This document shows, piece by piece, positions 18,851-26,679 of a DNA stretch of 64,000 bases (its first letter is position 1; the number at the start of each line of letters is the position of its first letter). Origin of the DNA: an uncultured Paracoccaceae bacterium. GTDB lineage: Bacteria; Pseudomonadota; Alphaproteobacteria; Rhodobacterales; Rhodobacteraceae. Below the pieces are notes generated by a model, which had not been told where the DNA came from, made no database searches, and saw only the letters and a list, made by a program, of their open reading frames with translations. A program made the translations under genes and the position numbers. Location: contig CANMIX010000012.1 of assembly GCA_947497985.1 (NCBI GenBank), forward strand, positions 1 through 64,000, read 5' to 3'.

Positions 18851-18998
18851 GTGGGAACCTCGGGCGAAGGTGTGCATCACACCTGCTTGCCGAGGCTAGA
18901 CTATAGAAGGTTCCGCCATCTTCAATTGGCGCTCCTTCAGATCGCCAATTGAAGATGGCGGTACTTACGAAAGGTTACTTTGCTAATGAGGTTCCCAC
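18851..18998 (+). ncRNA. Retron msr-msd RNA
   Basis: The 148-nt segment has every expected element. GTGGGAACCTC (18851-18861, a1) is the exact reverse complement of GAGGTTCCCAC (18988-18998, a2). After a1 come Gs (18862-18864) that could include the branching residue, then an msr hairpin AGGTGTG-cat-CACACCT (18868-18884) within a larger stem. The msd is a perfect 19-bp hairpin (18913-18931 with 18943-18961) with an 11-nt loop. The reverse transcriptase gene follows and its ATG (18986) sits right at a2. The branch point and msDNA ends cannot be set from sequence. Confidence 0.88.
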
Positions 18999-19957
18999 AC
19001 CCTGATTTTTCTGAGCTTTGCCTGTTCGCTCAGTCTCCGGACATCCTCATAAAGGCTCTCGGGGAGCTTGTTGATGACGATGAACGTCAAGCTATTCTAG
19101 AGTATTGTGAAAACGGCCTTCCGCCGGTCACCTCGGTGGTGTCGCTCGCAGCCATGACGGGTTTTAACCCTGGCTTCATTTGGTCAATCGTTACCAGGCC
19201 ACACAAGCACTACAGAACCTTTCAAATTCCCAAGGGGAATGGATCACCACCTCGTATTATCAATGCCCCCAAAGTCGGTCTGAAAGCCATCCAATCTTGG
19301 CTATCGTTGCATTTGGTCGCGAAGTTTGATCATCACCCAGACTCTTTTGGTTTCATACCAGGGAAGTCTCACGCCCACGCGGCCAGGCGCCACGTAGGTG
19401 CAGAGTGGGTAATTTCCGCCGATATCGAGAACTTCTTCCCTTCTATTCAAAAAGGTAGAGTCGTACAGGCTTTATTGGACCTAGGGTATCAAGAGGGAGA
19501 AGGCACTGACTTGATGGCAGACCTGCTTTGCTTCAATGGCGCCTTGTCTCAAGGATCACCAGCAAGCCCCGTCCTATCAAACGTAGTGCTTAAAGCCTTG
19601 GATGAGCGCCTTTCTGCCCTTGCCGTGGGTGCGGGAGCCGTGTTCACGCGATATGCTGATGACATTGTCTTTTCAGGTAAGGGAGAATTGCCCGATGGCC
19701 TATTGGACAATGCGATTAACGAAATTTCAAATGATGGGTGGACCGTTGCTGCTGACAAGATTTATTCCAGCGCCTTGCCTGCTCGATTGAAGGTTCATGG
19801 CTTGTTGGTCCATGGAGCTTCAGTTCGGTTGACGAAAGGGTACCGGAATCGAATTCGTGCCTACCGTCATCTATTGAAGCAAGGAAAGATTTCTGAGGAA
19901 GATTTGAAATCTATACTTGGCCATATTTCCTACGCAGAATTTGTCGAAAATCTTTAA
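18986..19957 (+). CDS. Retron-type reverse transcriptase
   Basis: The 323-aa protein has RT motifs in order: 'RTFQIPKGNGSPPRIINAP' (77-95), 'FGFIPGKS' (121-128), the Asp motif 'SADIENFFPSI' (144-154), 'LSQGSPASPVLSN' (188-199), and the catalytic 'YADD' (223-226). The retron hallmark positions are variant: Ala-Ala-Arg-Arg-His (132-136) where 'NAxxH' is usual, and Val-His-Gly (270-272) where 'VTG' is usual. It should reverse-transcribe the adjacent msr-msd RNA into a branched msDNA. ATG at 18986 is preceded by GAAAGG at 18969-18974; a TTG two codons upstream is possible. Its first codons overlap the a2 repeat. Confidence 0.92.
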   Translation: MRFPHPDFSELCLFAQSPDILIKALGELVDDDERQAILEYCENGLPPVTSVVSLAAMTGFNPGFIWSIVTRPHKHYRTFQIPKGNGSPPRIINAPKVGLKAIQSWLSLHLVAKFDHHPDSFGFIPGKSHAHAARRHVGAEWVISADIENFFPSIQKGRVVQALLDLGYQEGEGTDLMADLLCFNGALSQGSPASPVLSNVVLKALDERLSALAVGAGAVFTRYADDIVFSGKGELPDGLLDNAINEISNDGWTVAADKIYSSALPARLKVHGLLVHGASVRLTKGYRNRIRAYRHLLKQGKISEEDLKSILGHISYAEFVENL

Positions 19958-20096
19958 AAAGCATCATTTACATTAAGCGTGTGAGCTTTGATCAGTGAAT
20001 CCATCACGCACTACAAAAAGGGCACTCTGCGACGCCTCAACTTGCTGCACTGTCCTGCATGAAAAAAGTGGCGTGTCTGTTATTCGCTTTTACGCA

Positions 20097-21170
20097 CTAA
20101 GGGCCCTCTGGCCCGCGAAGTTTGAACTCCTTTGCAGGTTTTGAAAGTTTAGCTTCATGAGCTGTTTTTATCTCGGCAAGACGTTCTCTACCAAAAAGGC
20201 TCCTCAAAACGGCCCATAACATATCGAGGGCGCGTTTGAGGGCCTTTTCACGCCTTGCTGCTGCCGTTGCTTTCTCCTCGGCTTTCTGGAGCCTCTCTGA
20301 ACCTCTCTCCGTGACCATCTCGTCAATCCGACGCTTGACCCGTTCCCAAGCACGCTCTTCCGCCTCTAAGTAGGCCTCTGAGCGATGTTCTTCATGTAGC
20401 GCCCACCTCTGGTCAATTTCGGCCTGTATGATGGTCTCAACGTCTTTGACAGCATCCTGACGTGCTTGCTCTGCCAGTTCTTTATAGAGATCTGGTGGTA
20501 CATGTTCACGGCCAGTCTCTTTTTTGGGTTTGCCGCGCTTCAGTCGATTGTCGAGATTGTTCTGAGCCCACTTCGCCCAATCTGTTTGCTGTGCAGTCCA
20601 ACCGTTCGAGACCCCGTGCTTCTCTGCCAACTCTTTGTTGGCTTTCCTTACCGAAATCGAAAGCTTGCTAGATCCGCTTTTGTGGTACTCTGTTCTGATA
20701 GGGCTGGCTAGGATATCGACGATTCCGCTTCCAGCTTCATCGGTGTCATAGCGCACGGCCCAAACAGCTCCCTCACCCATCCAGCTTTCAGCCCATTGCT
20801 TGGCTTCTGCAATGAGCTGCTGAACGCGAACGTTAGTGAGGTCTCGAGGATCTCCAGTCTCTTCGAGCCACTCAGGTGACACGCAGACAAGCGTGTGAAC
20901 TCCTAGCGCTGCATTCTTCCGCTCGCTCTTTACGCCCATCTGCTTTTTGTGCTTGCGATAGGCCTTGGAGTAGTCGGCACCGCCGCCCTCGAGGCCATCA
21001 CCCATCTTGGACCAGAAATAGTTGGCTGTGTGGCTGCGGCCCTCTACCTGCCGAGCTTGAGAGGTTGCATCCTTTCGCTTGGCGTGGCTCTCTGCCGAGA
21101 CGATATCTGAAAAGCTACCCAGATGGTTCTTATTGCTTTCTCGCGTTGGATTGCGAACGAATGCATACAT
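20097..21170 (-). CDS. MobV/Pre-type plasmid mobilization relaxase
   Basis: The 357-aa protein matches the plasmid recombination (Mob/Pre) family: an N-terminal 'MYAFVRNPTRES...SAESHAKRKD' segment, a core 'HTLVCVSPEWLEE' and 'VRYDTDEAGSGIVDILASPI' corresponding to the HxDE-type metal/DNA-nicking region, and a long charged coiled-coil C-terminus. Such relaxases nick an oriT and let the element use a conjugative helper. In this protein the usual His of the 'HxDE' motif reads Arg-Tyr-Asp-Thr-Asp-Glu, so catalytic ability is uncertain. The ATG at 21170 fits the family N-terminus; the frame stays open to 21302. It ends the leftward operon starting at repC. Confidence 0.75.
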   Translation of the reverse strand: MYAFVRNPTRESNKNHLGSFSDIVSAESHAKRKDATSQARQVEGRSHTANYFWSKMGDGLEGGGADYSKAYRKHKKQMGVKSERKNAALGVHTLVCVSPEWLEETGDPRDLTNVRVQQLIAEAKQWAESWMGEGAVWAVRYDTDEAGSGIVDILASPIRTEYHKSGSSKLSISVRKANKELAEKHGVSNGWTAQQTDWAKWAQNNLDNRLKRGKPKKETGREHVPPDLYKELAEQARQDAVKDVETIIQAEIDQRWALHEEHRSEAYLEAEERAWERVKRRIDEMVTERGSERLQKAEEKATAAARREKALKRALDMLWAVLRSLFGRERLAEIKTAHEAKLSKPAKEFKLRGPEGP

Positions 21171-21302
21171 GGGATCAGGCACAGCTCTATTAGCCTTCGC
21201 TGGTTCAATAGTTAGCACACATACGGTTGGGCGAAATTCCTGTCGGATTTTCGCCGCGCTCCGCTCAACCAGTGTGCCCACCGGGGGTCTCCGATCTTGC
21301 AA

Positions 21303-21485
21303 CTTTCAGCCGCGATCTGCGCGGATCTTTGATCCTTGCGAGCCGTCCTGACGGACGGCGCAAAACCCGCTCCTCCCCTGCCTTGTGGCGGGCGATGTCG
21401 GTGCGGATTTTGCGGGGAGCCTGGACAGCCCGGAGACCTCAAATTTCGGAGGGCTGGCCAGGCGGTGGTGCAGGAGTCTTGTTGG
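21303..21485. other. GC-rich gap upstream of the mob gene, candidate oriT region
   Basis: No gene fits here. GCCGTCC (21342-21348) and GGACGGC (21353-21359) form a tight hairpin with a 4-nt loop. MobV-type oriT sites lie just upstream of their relaxase gene and contain such hairpins, but no nic site could be identified. Confidence 0.35.
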
Positions 21486-21992
21486 TCAAAAAAGCATGCC
21501 ATCCCGCTTCGCCTTAAGTTGGTTGAGCAAACATTTCTCGGCATCATCCAGCGCCGCCATCTCTATGGGATGCGCGGTTTCCATGATGACCAGGATAGCG
21601 CGCCCATCCAGTTCCGTGGCGGCTGTGTGACGGGCAACGGCACGCGAAATGTTTGGGGTATCTGAGAGCGTGTGGAGCTGAACGGGCTTTCCCGCCACGA
21701 GCCGTTTGCGATGATCTTGTAGTTGGCGGCGTCGGCGGGCAATTTCCAGTTCCGTTGGTTGTCTGTAGGCGGGTTCTCCTAAAACATAAAAACGCGACGT
21801 CGTTCGCGCCCATTTTTTGCAACGATCGAGCACAAGAAGTGGCGACGTGAAGATCCGTTGATCATCCAAGACTGGGTGTCCTGACACTTCACCGCGCAAA
21901 CGTGTGGATCTGGAATCCCGAATTTTTGACCATCGCTCTAACCGGGGAGCAATTGCCAGGTCTGCGGACGTTGGATTGAATTTGCTGTTCAT
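21486..21992 (-). CDS. Hypothetical protein of the mobilization operon
   Basis: A 168-aa basic protein with 'SPLLVLDRCKKWARTTSRFYVLGEPAY', a central Arg/Gln-rich helix and a C-terminal region around 'ATELDGRAILVIME'. It resembles uncharacterised DUF6634-type proteins of Rhodobacterales mobile elements, but that assignment is from memory and not firm. Its start overlaps the stop of the zinc-ribbon gene by 4 nt. It stands between the relaxase and the DotA/TraY-like block, all on the minus strand. Confidence 0.6.
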   Translation of the reverse strand: MNSKFNPTSADLAIAPRLERWSKIRDSRSTRLRGEVSGHPVLDDQRIFTSPLLVLDRCKKWARTTSRFYVLGEPAYRQPTELEIARRRRQLQDHRKRLVAGKPVQLHTLSDTPNISRAVARHTAATELDGRAILVIMETAHPIEMAALDDAEKCLLNQLKAKRDGMLF

Positions 21993-22189
21993 CCCTCGAT
22001 CACCCGGCCTACGCCTTTCACTCCCGCGCTGTCAGCCCCAGTGCGACCACACTCACACCATGCAACACCGCGCGTTTCGCCCTTGGGCATGTACTTTGTC
22101 GTGTGATGCCAACTTTTGGCGATGGTTCCGCAATGAGGACACCTGACCTGGAACGGGCTGGTTGTCGGAGTTCGCTGTTTTTTGGGCAT
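21989..22189 (-). CDS. Small zinc-ribbon protein
   Basis: A 66-aa protein with two cysteine pairs, 'CPHCG' and 'CECG', separated by about 24 residues, forming a probable zinc ribbon. Function unknown; such ribbons bind nucleic acid or proteins. Four-nt overlap with the following 168-aa gene shows the two are coupled. Confidence 0.65.
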   Translation of the reverse strand: MPKKQRTPTTSPFQVRCPHCGTIAKSWHHTTKYMPKGETRGVAWCECGRTGADSAGVKGVGRVIEG

Positions 22190-22208
22190 GATCAGTATCC
22201 TTGCCTGA

Positions 22209-22526
22209 TTATCGGCTCTTCGGCTTGCGCAGAGCCGAAATCACGAACATCGCTAGGACCAACAGCGCCGCATAGCTGGTTGTGATGGACCAAAGGATTA
22301 GGACAACCGACGCCAGATAAAACTCGATGCCAACGTTGCCGCCCGGGATGTTCTTTACGGCATCACTAAGCGGAAAACCCCAAGCCAGTAGAGACAGCAC
22401 GAGCGCCCAGGCGGCTCCAAGATACCGCCGACCAAGCCGCTCGAGCCATCCCCTCTTCATTGCGGTGAGCGGGCGAAAGAACGTGGTTGCCATATCGAAC
22501 AATAGGTTATCGAGAAACGTGGTCAT
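22209..22526 (-). CDS. Small inner-membrane protein next to the DotA/TraY-like gene
   Basis: A 105-aa protein with a basic cytoplasmic segment ('KRGWLERLGRRYLG') flanked by hydrophobic helices ('AAWALVLSLLAWGF' and 'FYLASVVLILWSITTSYAALLVLAMFVI'), so two to three membrane spans. No family recognised. Its ATG at 22526 overlaps the lipoprotein stop (ATGA). Position in a run of four overlapping genes suggests it works with the DotA/TraY-like protein. Confidence 0.65.
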   Translation of the reverse strand: MTTFLDNLLFDMATTFFRPLTAMKRGWLERLGRRYLGAAWALVLSLLAWGFPLSDAVKNIPGGNVGIEFYLASVVLILWSITTSYAALLVLAMFVISALRKPKSR

Positions 22527-22891
22527 TGCGCGACCTCCTCGACAAGCCAACCGGCATCACCTTTGAAGACATGTCCGCGAATATCCTTGATGCCTGCCTG
22601 CACCACAAAGCCATCATCGCGGAGCAGGTCGAAATTGTAGATGCACAGATAACCAACATTGGTCGGATGCTCTTCGCATGAGGTCAGCTCCACGTTGCGG
22701 GCGCGCATCTTCAACGAGAGCTGCAAGCCAGCGGGCATGTCTTCCATTGCCCCATATTGGGCAAGAGCGGATTTTTTGTCGGCCTCGATACCGTTCAGGT
22801 AACCTTGCTCAATATCCGCAGCAGTTGGGCCGTCAGCTTTGCATCCTGCCAGAGCCGACAATGCCAGCACTACAATGAATGTTCTTATCAT
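22523..22891 (-). CDS. Small predicted lipoprotein
   Basis: A 122-aa protein with a lipoprotein signal peptide: hydrophobic 'FIVVLALSALAGC' with the lipobox Cys at about residue 17, then a soluble domain containing three further Cys. It overlaps the DotA/TraY-like gene stop by 4 nt and the membrane-protein gene start by 4 nt. The function is unknown; it resembles in place the small lipoproteins that accompany type IVB secretion components. Confidence 0.7.
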   Translation of the reverse strand: MIRTFIVVLALSALAGCKADGPTAADIEQGYLNGIEADKKSALAQYGAMEDMPAGLQLSLKMRARNVELTSCEEHPTNVGYLCIYNFDLLRDDGFVVQAGIKDIRGHVFKGDAGWLVEEVAQ

Positions 22892-25083
22892 TGCCGGTTT
22901 CCTTTCGATTTTGGACCTTTGAGGAGGCGCTGCGCACCATGGCCGACTCCAGCCTTTGTCACACGCCCCACGGCAGCCGCTTGATTGCTGATGATCCGTG
23001 TGGGTGCGGCAGTGCCCACCACGTTGGATTCAAGGTTCATGGTGTTCGCTCTTTCAGTGAGCATCCCAGCAAGCGAAAGCACACGATCACCAAGCTCTGT
23101 GATCAAGCTGGACGCCACAATGACCAGGTAGAGCGTCACCAGAACGTACATACAGACCAGGCCCACCAGAATGATCACAGTGAACCAGGACCCACCCGCT
23201 GTCATGAAACCCAGGAAGCCCGAGAACAGCAGGAATAGAAAATCCATCCCGATCCGCATGATGATCAGGCTGGCAATGAAACCCAGAATAATGAACAGCG
23301 GTCTTAGAGCCGCTCCAAGGATCGAGGTCAATATACCTGCCGCCGGGCCGATTAGCGTTCCGTCTCGGGCGGGCGCAAAATATGCGAGAACGGCTAGAGG
23401 TGCTGCGAACAGGATTTCAATGACGGTCAGCAGCCAGGACAGAACAGCGGCGAAGAAATACACGAGCGGTATCGCCGGAATGATCGCGATCAAGACGAAA
23501 CCGAAGATCAGCAGCGCCCACCCGACCGGGTAAAGCAGATACTCGGCGACATATCCGAGACCCTTTGCAAGCCCGCCAAACATCGAAACACCATCCGCAA
23601 CAGCACCAGCGGCAATCATTGTCCCGCCCACGGCCGAGATCTGTTTGCCGACCGTGATCACGTCCGCCATCGGATCAAGATAGGTCGCGGTGTCGCCGCC
23701 ATCTGTGACTGTGAAGACTTCAAGTAAAACCTGATACAGTCGATAGAACCAACCGCTGGTGTCGCTGTTACCAGCGTTCACGACTGTCGCAGTCGCACCA
23801 GGTTCATACGTGCCCAGCTCGGTCACGAAGCCCTCGAATTGCTCTAGGTATCCGAAGTCATCGTTGACCTTCTGGAACATGGCGGCATCGACGGAGCCTG
23901 TCATTCGCGACAGCAGCCCGCCAAAGTAATCGTTAATGCCGTTGTCGAAACTGGTGTAAATCTGAAGCTCGGCAGCGGTTCCAGTGGATGTGTATGCGGC
24001 CATAGTAATGCCGCGATGCCAGCTCAGCGCAAACGGCCAGCCCAGACTATCCACCTCGTCCAGCAGATCGGCGTGAAGCGCCTCGTACTCGGTGTTCGAC
24101 AAGCCTCCAGATGTGATGCCGGCCATGTAATTGGCAAAAGCGTTCGAGACTGCGTCATCCATCAAGGTATGGATGGCGTCCCGGTCGCGCTGTCCGGTGA
24201 AAATCAAATCTGCGATCTGGGATGCCACAGGCAGCAGATTGCCTGTGATGGCACCGTCAGCTGCTTGGTATCGATTTAGCAGAACACCTGAACCCACCCG
24301 CGTTGCGAAGTCGGCGCTGTTTTCACCATCTGCGGCTGCAATGTACTCGACCTGATGCGAAACGCTGGCGCAGAGATTGTCGGCGCGGCCATAAGACCCG
24401 CCCTCATCCGAGTAATAGATCTGACGTTCCAGGTGCGTGTATTCAGTCGAGTTTATTCCCAGAAAACCTGTCCGCGTAACACCATAACTGTCGGAATCTA
24501 CGACGCGCTGCGTTGTCCCTGCTGGCCTCTGTGCGAGGACCGCAAGGCGGTCCATTTGGCGTTGGCACAGTTCGCCATGGGTAAGCGCATAGAGCGTATT
24601 CGCGAACTGTTGGTTGATCAGGTAGTCGGTTTCCGAAAGCGGCGCACTGGCAGCGAGGACGGGCTCATCGCGCAACGCGCCATCTGCAACAGTACGCCAT
24701 GCCACGTCGCCCAGGGCCGATCCTTGGACACTCAGCCAGATCAGCGCGAGCTGCGCCACCGTCAGCCCGCCTTGGATGGGAACAAACGAGATCGCGCCGA
24801 CAAGAATACGAACGACGGTGTATTTTGTGTCCGATTGGTTGCCGAAGGTTTTGCCATCGGCGGCAGTGTCGAAAACAAGCACGTAAGTCGTATAACTGCC
24901 GACGATCAGAGCGAGCAAAAGGCACGCTGTGTTGAAGATCGAAATCAGGTCTGTGAGCAGCGTTCCATCTGTCAAAGATCCGCCTTCTCCGGACACAAAT
25001 TCCACAACACCACCGAAAACACGCGTCAGAAGGTCTACCGCATAGTCGTTGTCTGAAAGATCGAAGAGATCACTGAACTCCAT
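22888..25083 (-). CDS. DotA/TraY-family membrane protein
   Basis: The 731-aa protein has N-terminal membrane helices ('ISIFNTACLLLALIVGSYTTYVLVF', then 'VVRILVGAISFVPIQGGLTVAQLALIW'), a large soluble domain of about 350 residues, and a C-terminal cluster of five or so helices including a Pro-rich 'IAIIPAIPLVYFFAAVLSWLLTVIEILFAAPLAVLAYFAP'. This is the DotA/TraY architecture of type IVB secretion and IncI-type conjugation. No other type IVB genes are in the island, so it is an orphan; in IncI plasmids TraY sits with the exclusion factor. GGAGG precedes the ATG at 25083; the in-frame start at 25149 is less likely. Confidence 0.85.
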   Translation of the reverse strand: MEFSDLFDLSDNDYAVDLLTRVFGGVVEFVSGEGGSLTDGTLLTDLISIFNTACLLLALIVGSYTTYVLVFDTAADGKTFGNQSDTKYTVVRILVGAISFVPIQGGLTVAQLALIWLSVQGSALGDVAWRTVADGALRDEPVLAASAPLSETDYLINQQFANTLYALTHGELCQRQMDRLAVLAQRPAGTTQRVVDSDSYGVTRTGFLGINSTEYTHLERQIYYSDEGGSYGRADNLCASVSHQVEYIAAADGENSADFATRVGSGVLLNRYQAADGAITGNLLPVASQIADLIFTGQRDRDAIHTLMDDAVSNAFANYMAGITSGGLSNTEYEALHADLLDEVDSLGWPFALSWHRGITMAAYTSTGTAAELQIYTSFDNGINDYFGGLLSRMTGSVDAAMFQKVNDDFGYLEQFEGFVTELGTYEPGATATVVNAGNSDTSGWFYRLYQVLLEVFTVTDGGDTATYLDPMADVITVGKQISAVGGTMIAAGAVADGVSMFGGLAKGLGYVAEYLLYPVGWALLIFGFVLIAIIPAIPLVYFFAAVLSWLLTVIEILFAAPLAVLAYFAPARDGTLIGPAAGILTSILGAALRPLFIILGFIASLIIMRIGMDFLFLLFSGFLGFMTAGGSWFTVIILVGLVCMYVLVTLYLVIVASSLITELGDRVLSLAGMLTERANTMNLESNVVGTAAPTRIISNQAAAVGRVTKAGVGHGAQRLLKGPKSKGNRQ

Positions 25084-25594
25084 GTTGCCTCCGTGGTGCG
25101 GCAAACACCGCTGCTCTGTGGTATTGGGGGAGGTGCTCGTAGCCCGCACCTAAAACTCTCGATGCGGTGCTTCGAGGAAGTGGCCCGGTTATGACCAAAA
25201 GGACGGCCTGCGACGGAAAATCTGGCAGAGCTCTGTCGCAGTAGCGGCGGGTGTCTAAAAGCAGTGCATCTGCTGGGGTGGCTTCGGTGATTTGATCCAC
25301 GACCACGACATTTCTACGTTGGTTGAGTTTCAGCGTTTTGCGGGCAAGGCGCAGGAACATGGAATCTGGATCAGTGCAGAAGATCTGACGTGTGTACGGT
25401 GCAAGATATGCGGCCCTAAGACCCGCGCTGCAGCCAAATTCAGCTACTGCTTTTCCCGACAACAACGGAGCGAGCCAATCGTTCTCTGACAAGCATTCCC
25501 CGAAGCTCAACTCGGCAGAGATTTCCGGATGCGAATTTGCTGCAGCGGGCACTTTGAGCGAACAGAAAGTTATTTGTTCTTTTGGAGTGATCAT
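25070..25594 (-). CDS. SAM-dependent methyltransferase-like protein
   Basis: The 174-aa protein has a Rossmann glycine motif ('AVAEFGCSAGLRAAYLAPY') followed by an acidic residue ('IFCTDPDSM') at the expected end of strand 2, and later 'ADALLLDTRRYCD'. That is a small class I SAM-methyltransferase fold; the target is unknown. It overlaps repC by 4 nt upstream and the DotA/TraY-like gene by 14 nt downstream, so it is embedded in the mobility operon. Confidence 0.65.
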   Translation of the reverse strand: MITPKEQITFCSLKVPAAANSHPEISAELSFGECLSENDWLAPLLSGKAVAEFGCSAGLRAAYLAPYTRQIFCTDPDSMFLRLARKTLKLNQRRNVVVVDQITEATPADALLLDTRRYCDRALPDFPSQAVLLVITGPLPRSTASRVLGAGYEHLPQYHRAAVFAAPRRQHGVQ

Positions 25595-26679
25595 AGTTCT
25601 CCTCCGGATTGGATGAGCGCGTGTGTCAGTTCACCAATTAGGCTGCCTAAAACAGCGGCCTCTCTGGCTTCGCTTCGCGCCATTTCTGTGAAGGACGCCG
25701 CTGCATTGTCGCGCTGAAAACTCCCCTTTCGTTGAGAGTTTCGGTCCGCGACAATCAAACAAAGCACCGTCGGCCACACGCCAATTTGAGTGCACATCTC
25801 TCCCCAGATTCGGCGCGATATACCCAATTCATGAGCTCGGTCATGCGCTGCGCAGGTGATCGATTCATAATCCGGAGGGCTGCCATTGGCGTAGAAGTCA
25901 ATGTGCGCTCCAAACTGTTCGGCTGCCAGAAGCCGAGCGTGTGCGGGGGTGGTGTTCGATCTGGATCTATCGGACGCCTTCACAGCCATACGAGTTTTGT
26001 TTTTCTTTTCTTTATTCGTATTGAGTCGGACATTTTTGTCTGACCCGTCAGTCATCTCTGGCTGACCGTCGACAGAAGAAAAGTCGGCAAGCACGGCTTC
26101 CAGTGCTTCGGCAACCTGCTGCATCGCCTCAATGCCGTTCAGTTCCGTTGGGCGACGGCGAGGCAAAATCTTGGTTGCCGCCTCGTTCGCATCAGCGTTT
26201 CCGAGTTCTCGAATCTGCCGGAAGAGATCTTGAATGTGTTCGCGAAGCCGCTTGTGATCTTCGTTAGCCTGCATTTGGCGACTGACCAGCAAACGAAGGT
26301 ACTCCGCTTGCTCGATAAGGGGAGCCAAGTTAATGCCCGCCGCGCGCTTTATTACACCATCAACGCGTTCGCCGGAGCGACTTTTACGTTCTGGGTACGT
26401 GCGCTTGATCCAACCGGATTCAACAAGTTCCGCCTCGAACCGTCCGACCTGCCGTTTTGATACTCCAAAGTTGAGGGCAAGCCGTTCTAGCGAATGCCAG
26501 ATGGCGCAGATCTTGCCTTGCCGAAAGTCAGAGGGCTGGCAATTATCTATGGCAAATTCAAGGTACTTCAGTGCTCCGCGAGAAAGACCTAAGGAAGCCT
26601 TCGCCTGCTGCAACAACAGTTTCAGTCGATAGGGCGTGATGTCGTCTGGCAGTCCACTGTGCGTCAACCGAACACTCAT
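25591..26679 (-). CDS. RepC-like replication initiator
   Basis: The 362-aa protein has an N-terminal winged-helix region ('LSRGALKYLEFAIDNC', 'WHSLERLALNFGVSKRQVGRFEAELVESGWIKRTYPERKSR') and a C-terminal domain ('GISRRIWGEMCTQIGVWPTVLCLIVADRN..ASFTEMARSE') like RepC, the initiator of alphaproteobacterial repABC replicons. RepC binds an origin normally located inside its own gene. No repA-repB pair precedes it. AGGCGG lies 7 nt before the ATG. It heads the leftward operon that runs to the relaxase, which suggests the island can replicate when excised. Confidence 0.82.
   Translation of the reverse strand: MSVRLTHSGLPDDITPYRLKLLLQQAKASLGLSRGALKYLEFAIDNCQPSDFRQGKICAIWHSLERLALNFGVSKRQVGRFEAELVESGWIKRTYPERKSRSGERVDGVIKRAAGINLAPLIEQAEYLRLLVSRQMQANEDHKRLREHIQDLFRQIRELGNADANEAATKILPRRRPTELNGIEAMQQVAEALEAVLADFSSVDGQPEMTDGSDKNVRLNTNKEKKNKTRMAVKASDRSRSNTTPAHARLLAAEQFGAHIDFYANGSPPDYESITCAAHDRAHELGISRRIWGEMCTQIGVWPTVLCLIVADRNSQRKGSFQRDNAAASFTEMARSEAREAAVLGSLIGELTHALIQSGGEL

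Noticed and set aside
18913-18961. The 19-bp inverted repeat considered as a transcription terminator
   Set aside because: No T-tract follows, and it lies between a1/a2 repeats before an RT gene, which fits an msd stem.
22879-25056. Several plus-strand frames opposite the DotA/TraY-like gene
   Set aside because: Shadow frames; the minus strand has overlapping genes with signal peptides, membrane helices and a strong ribosome site.
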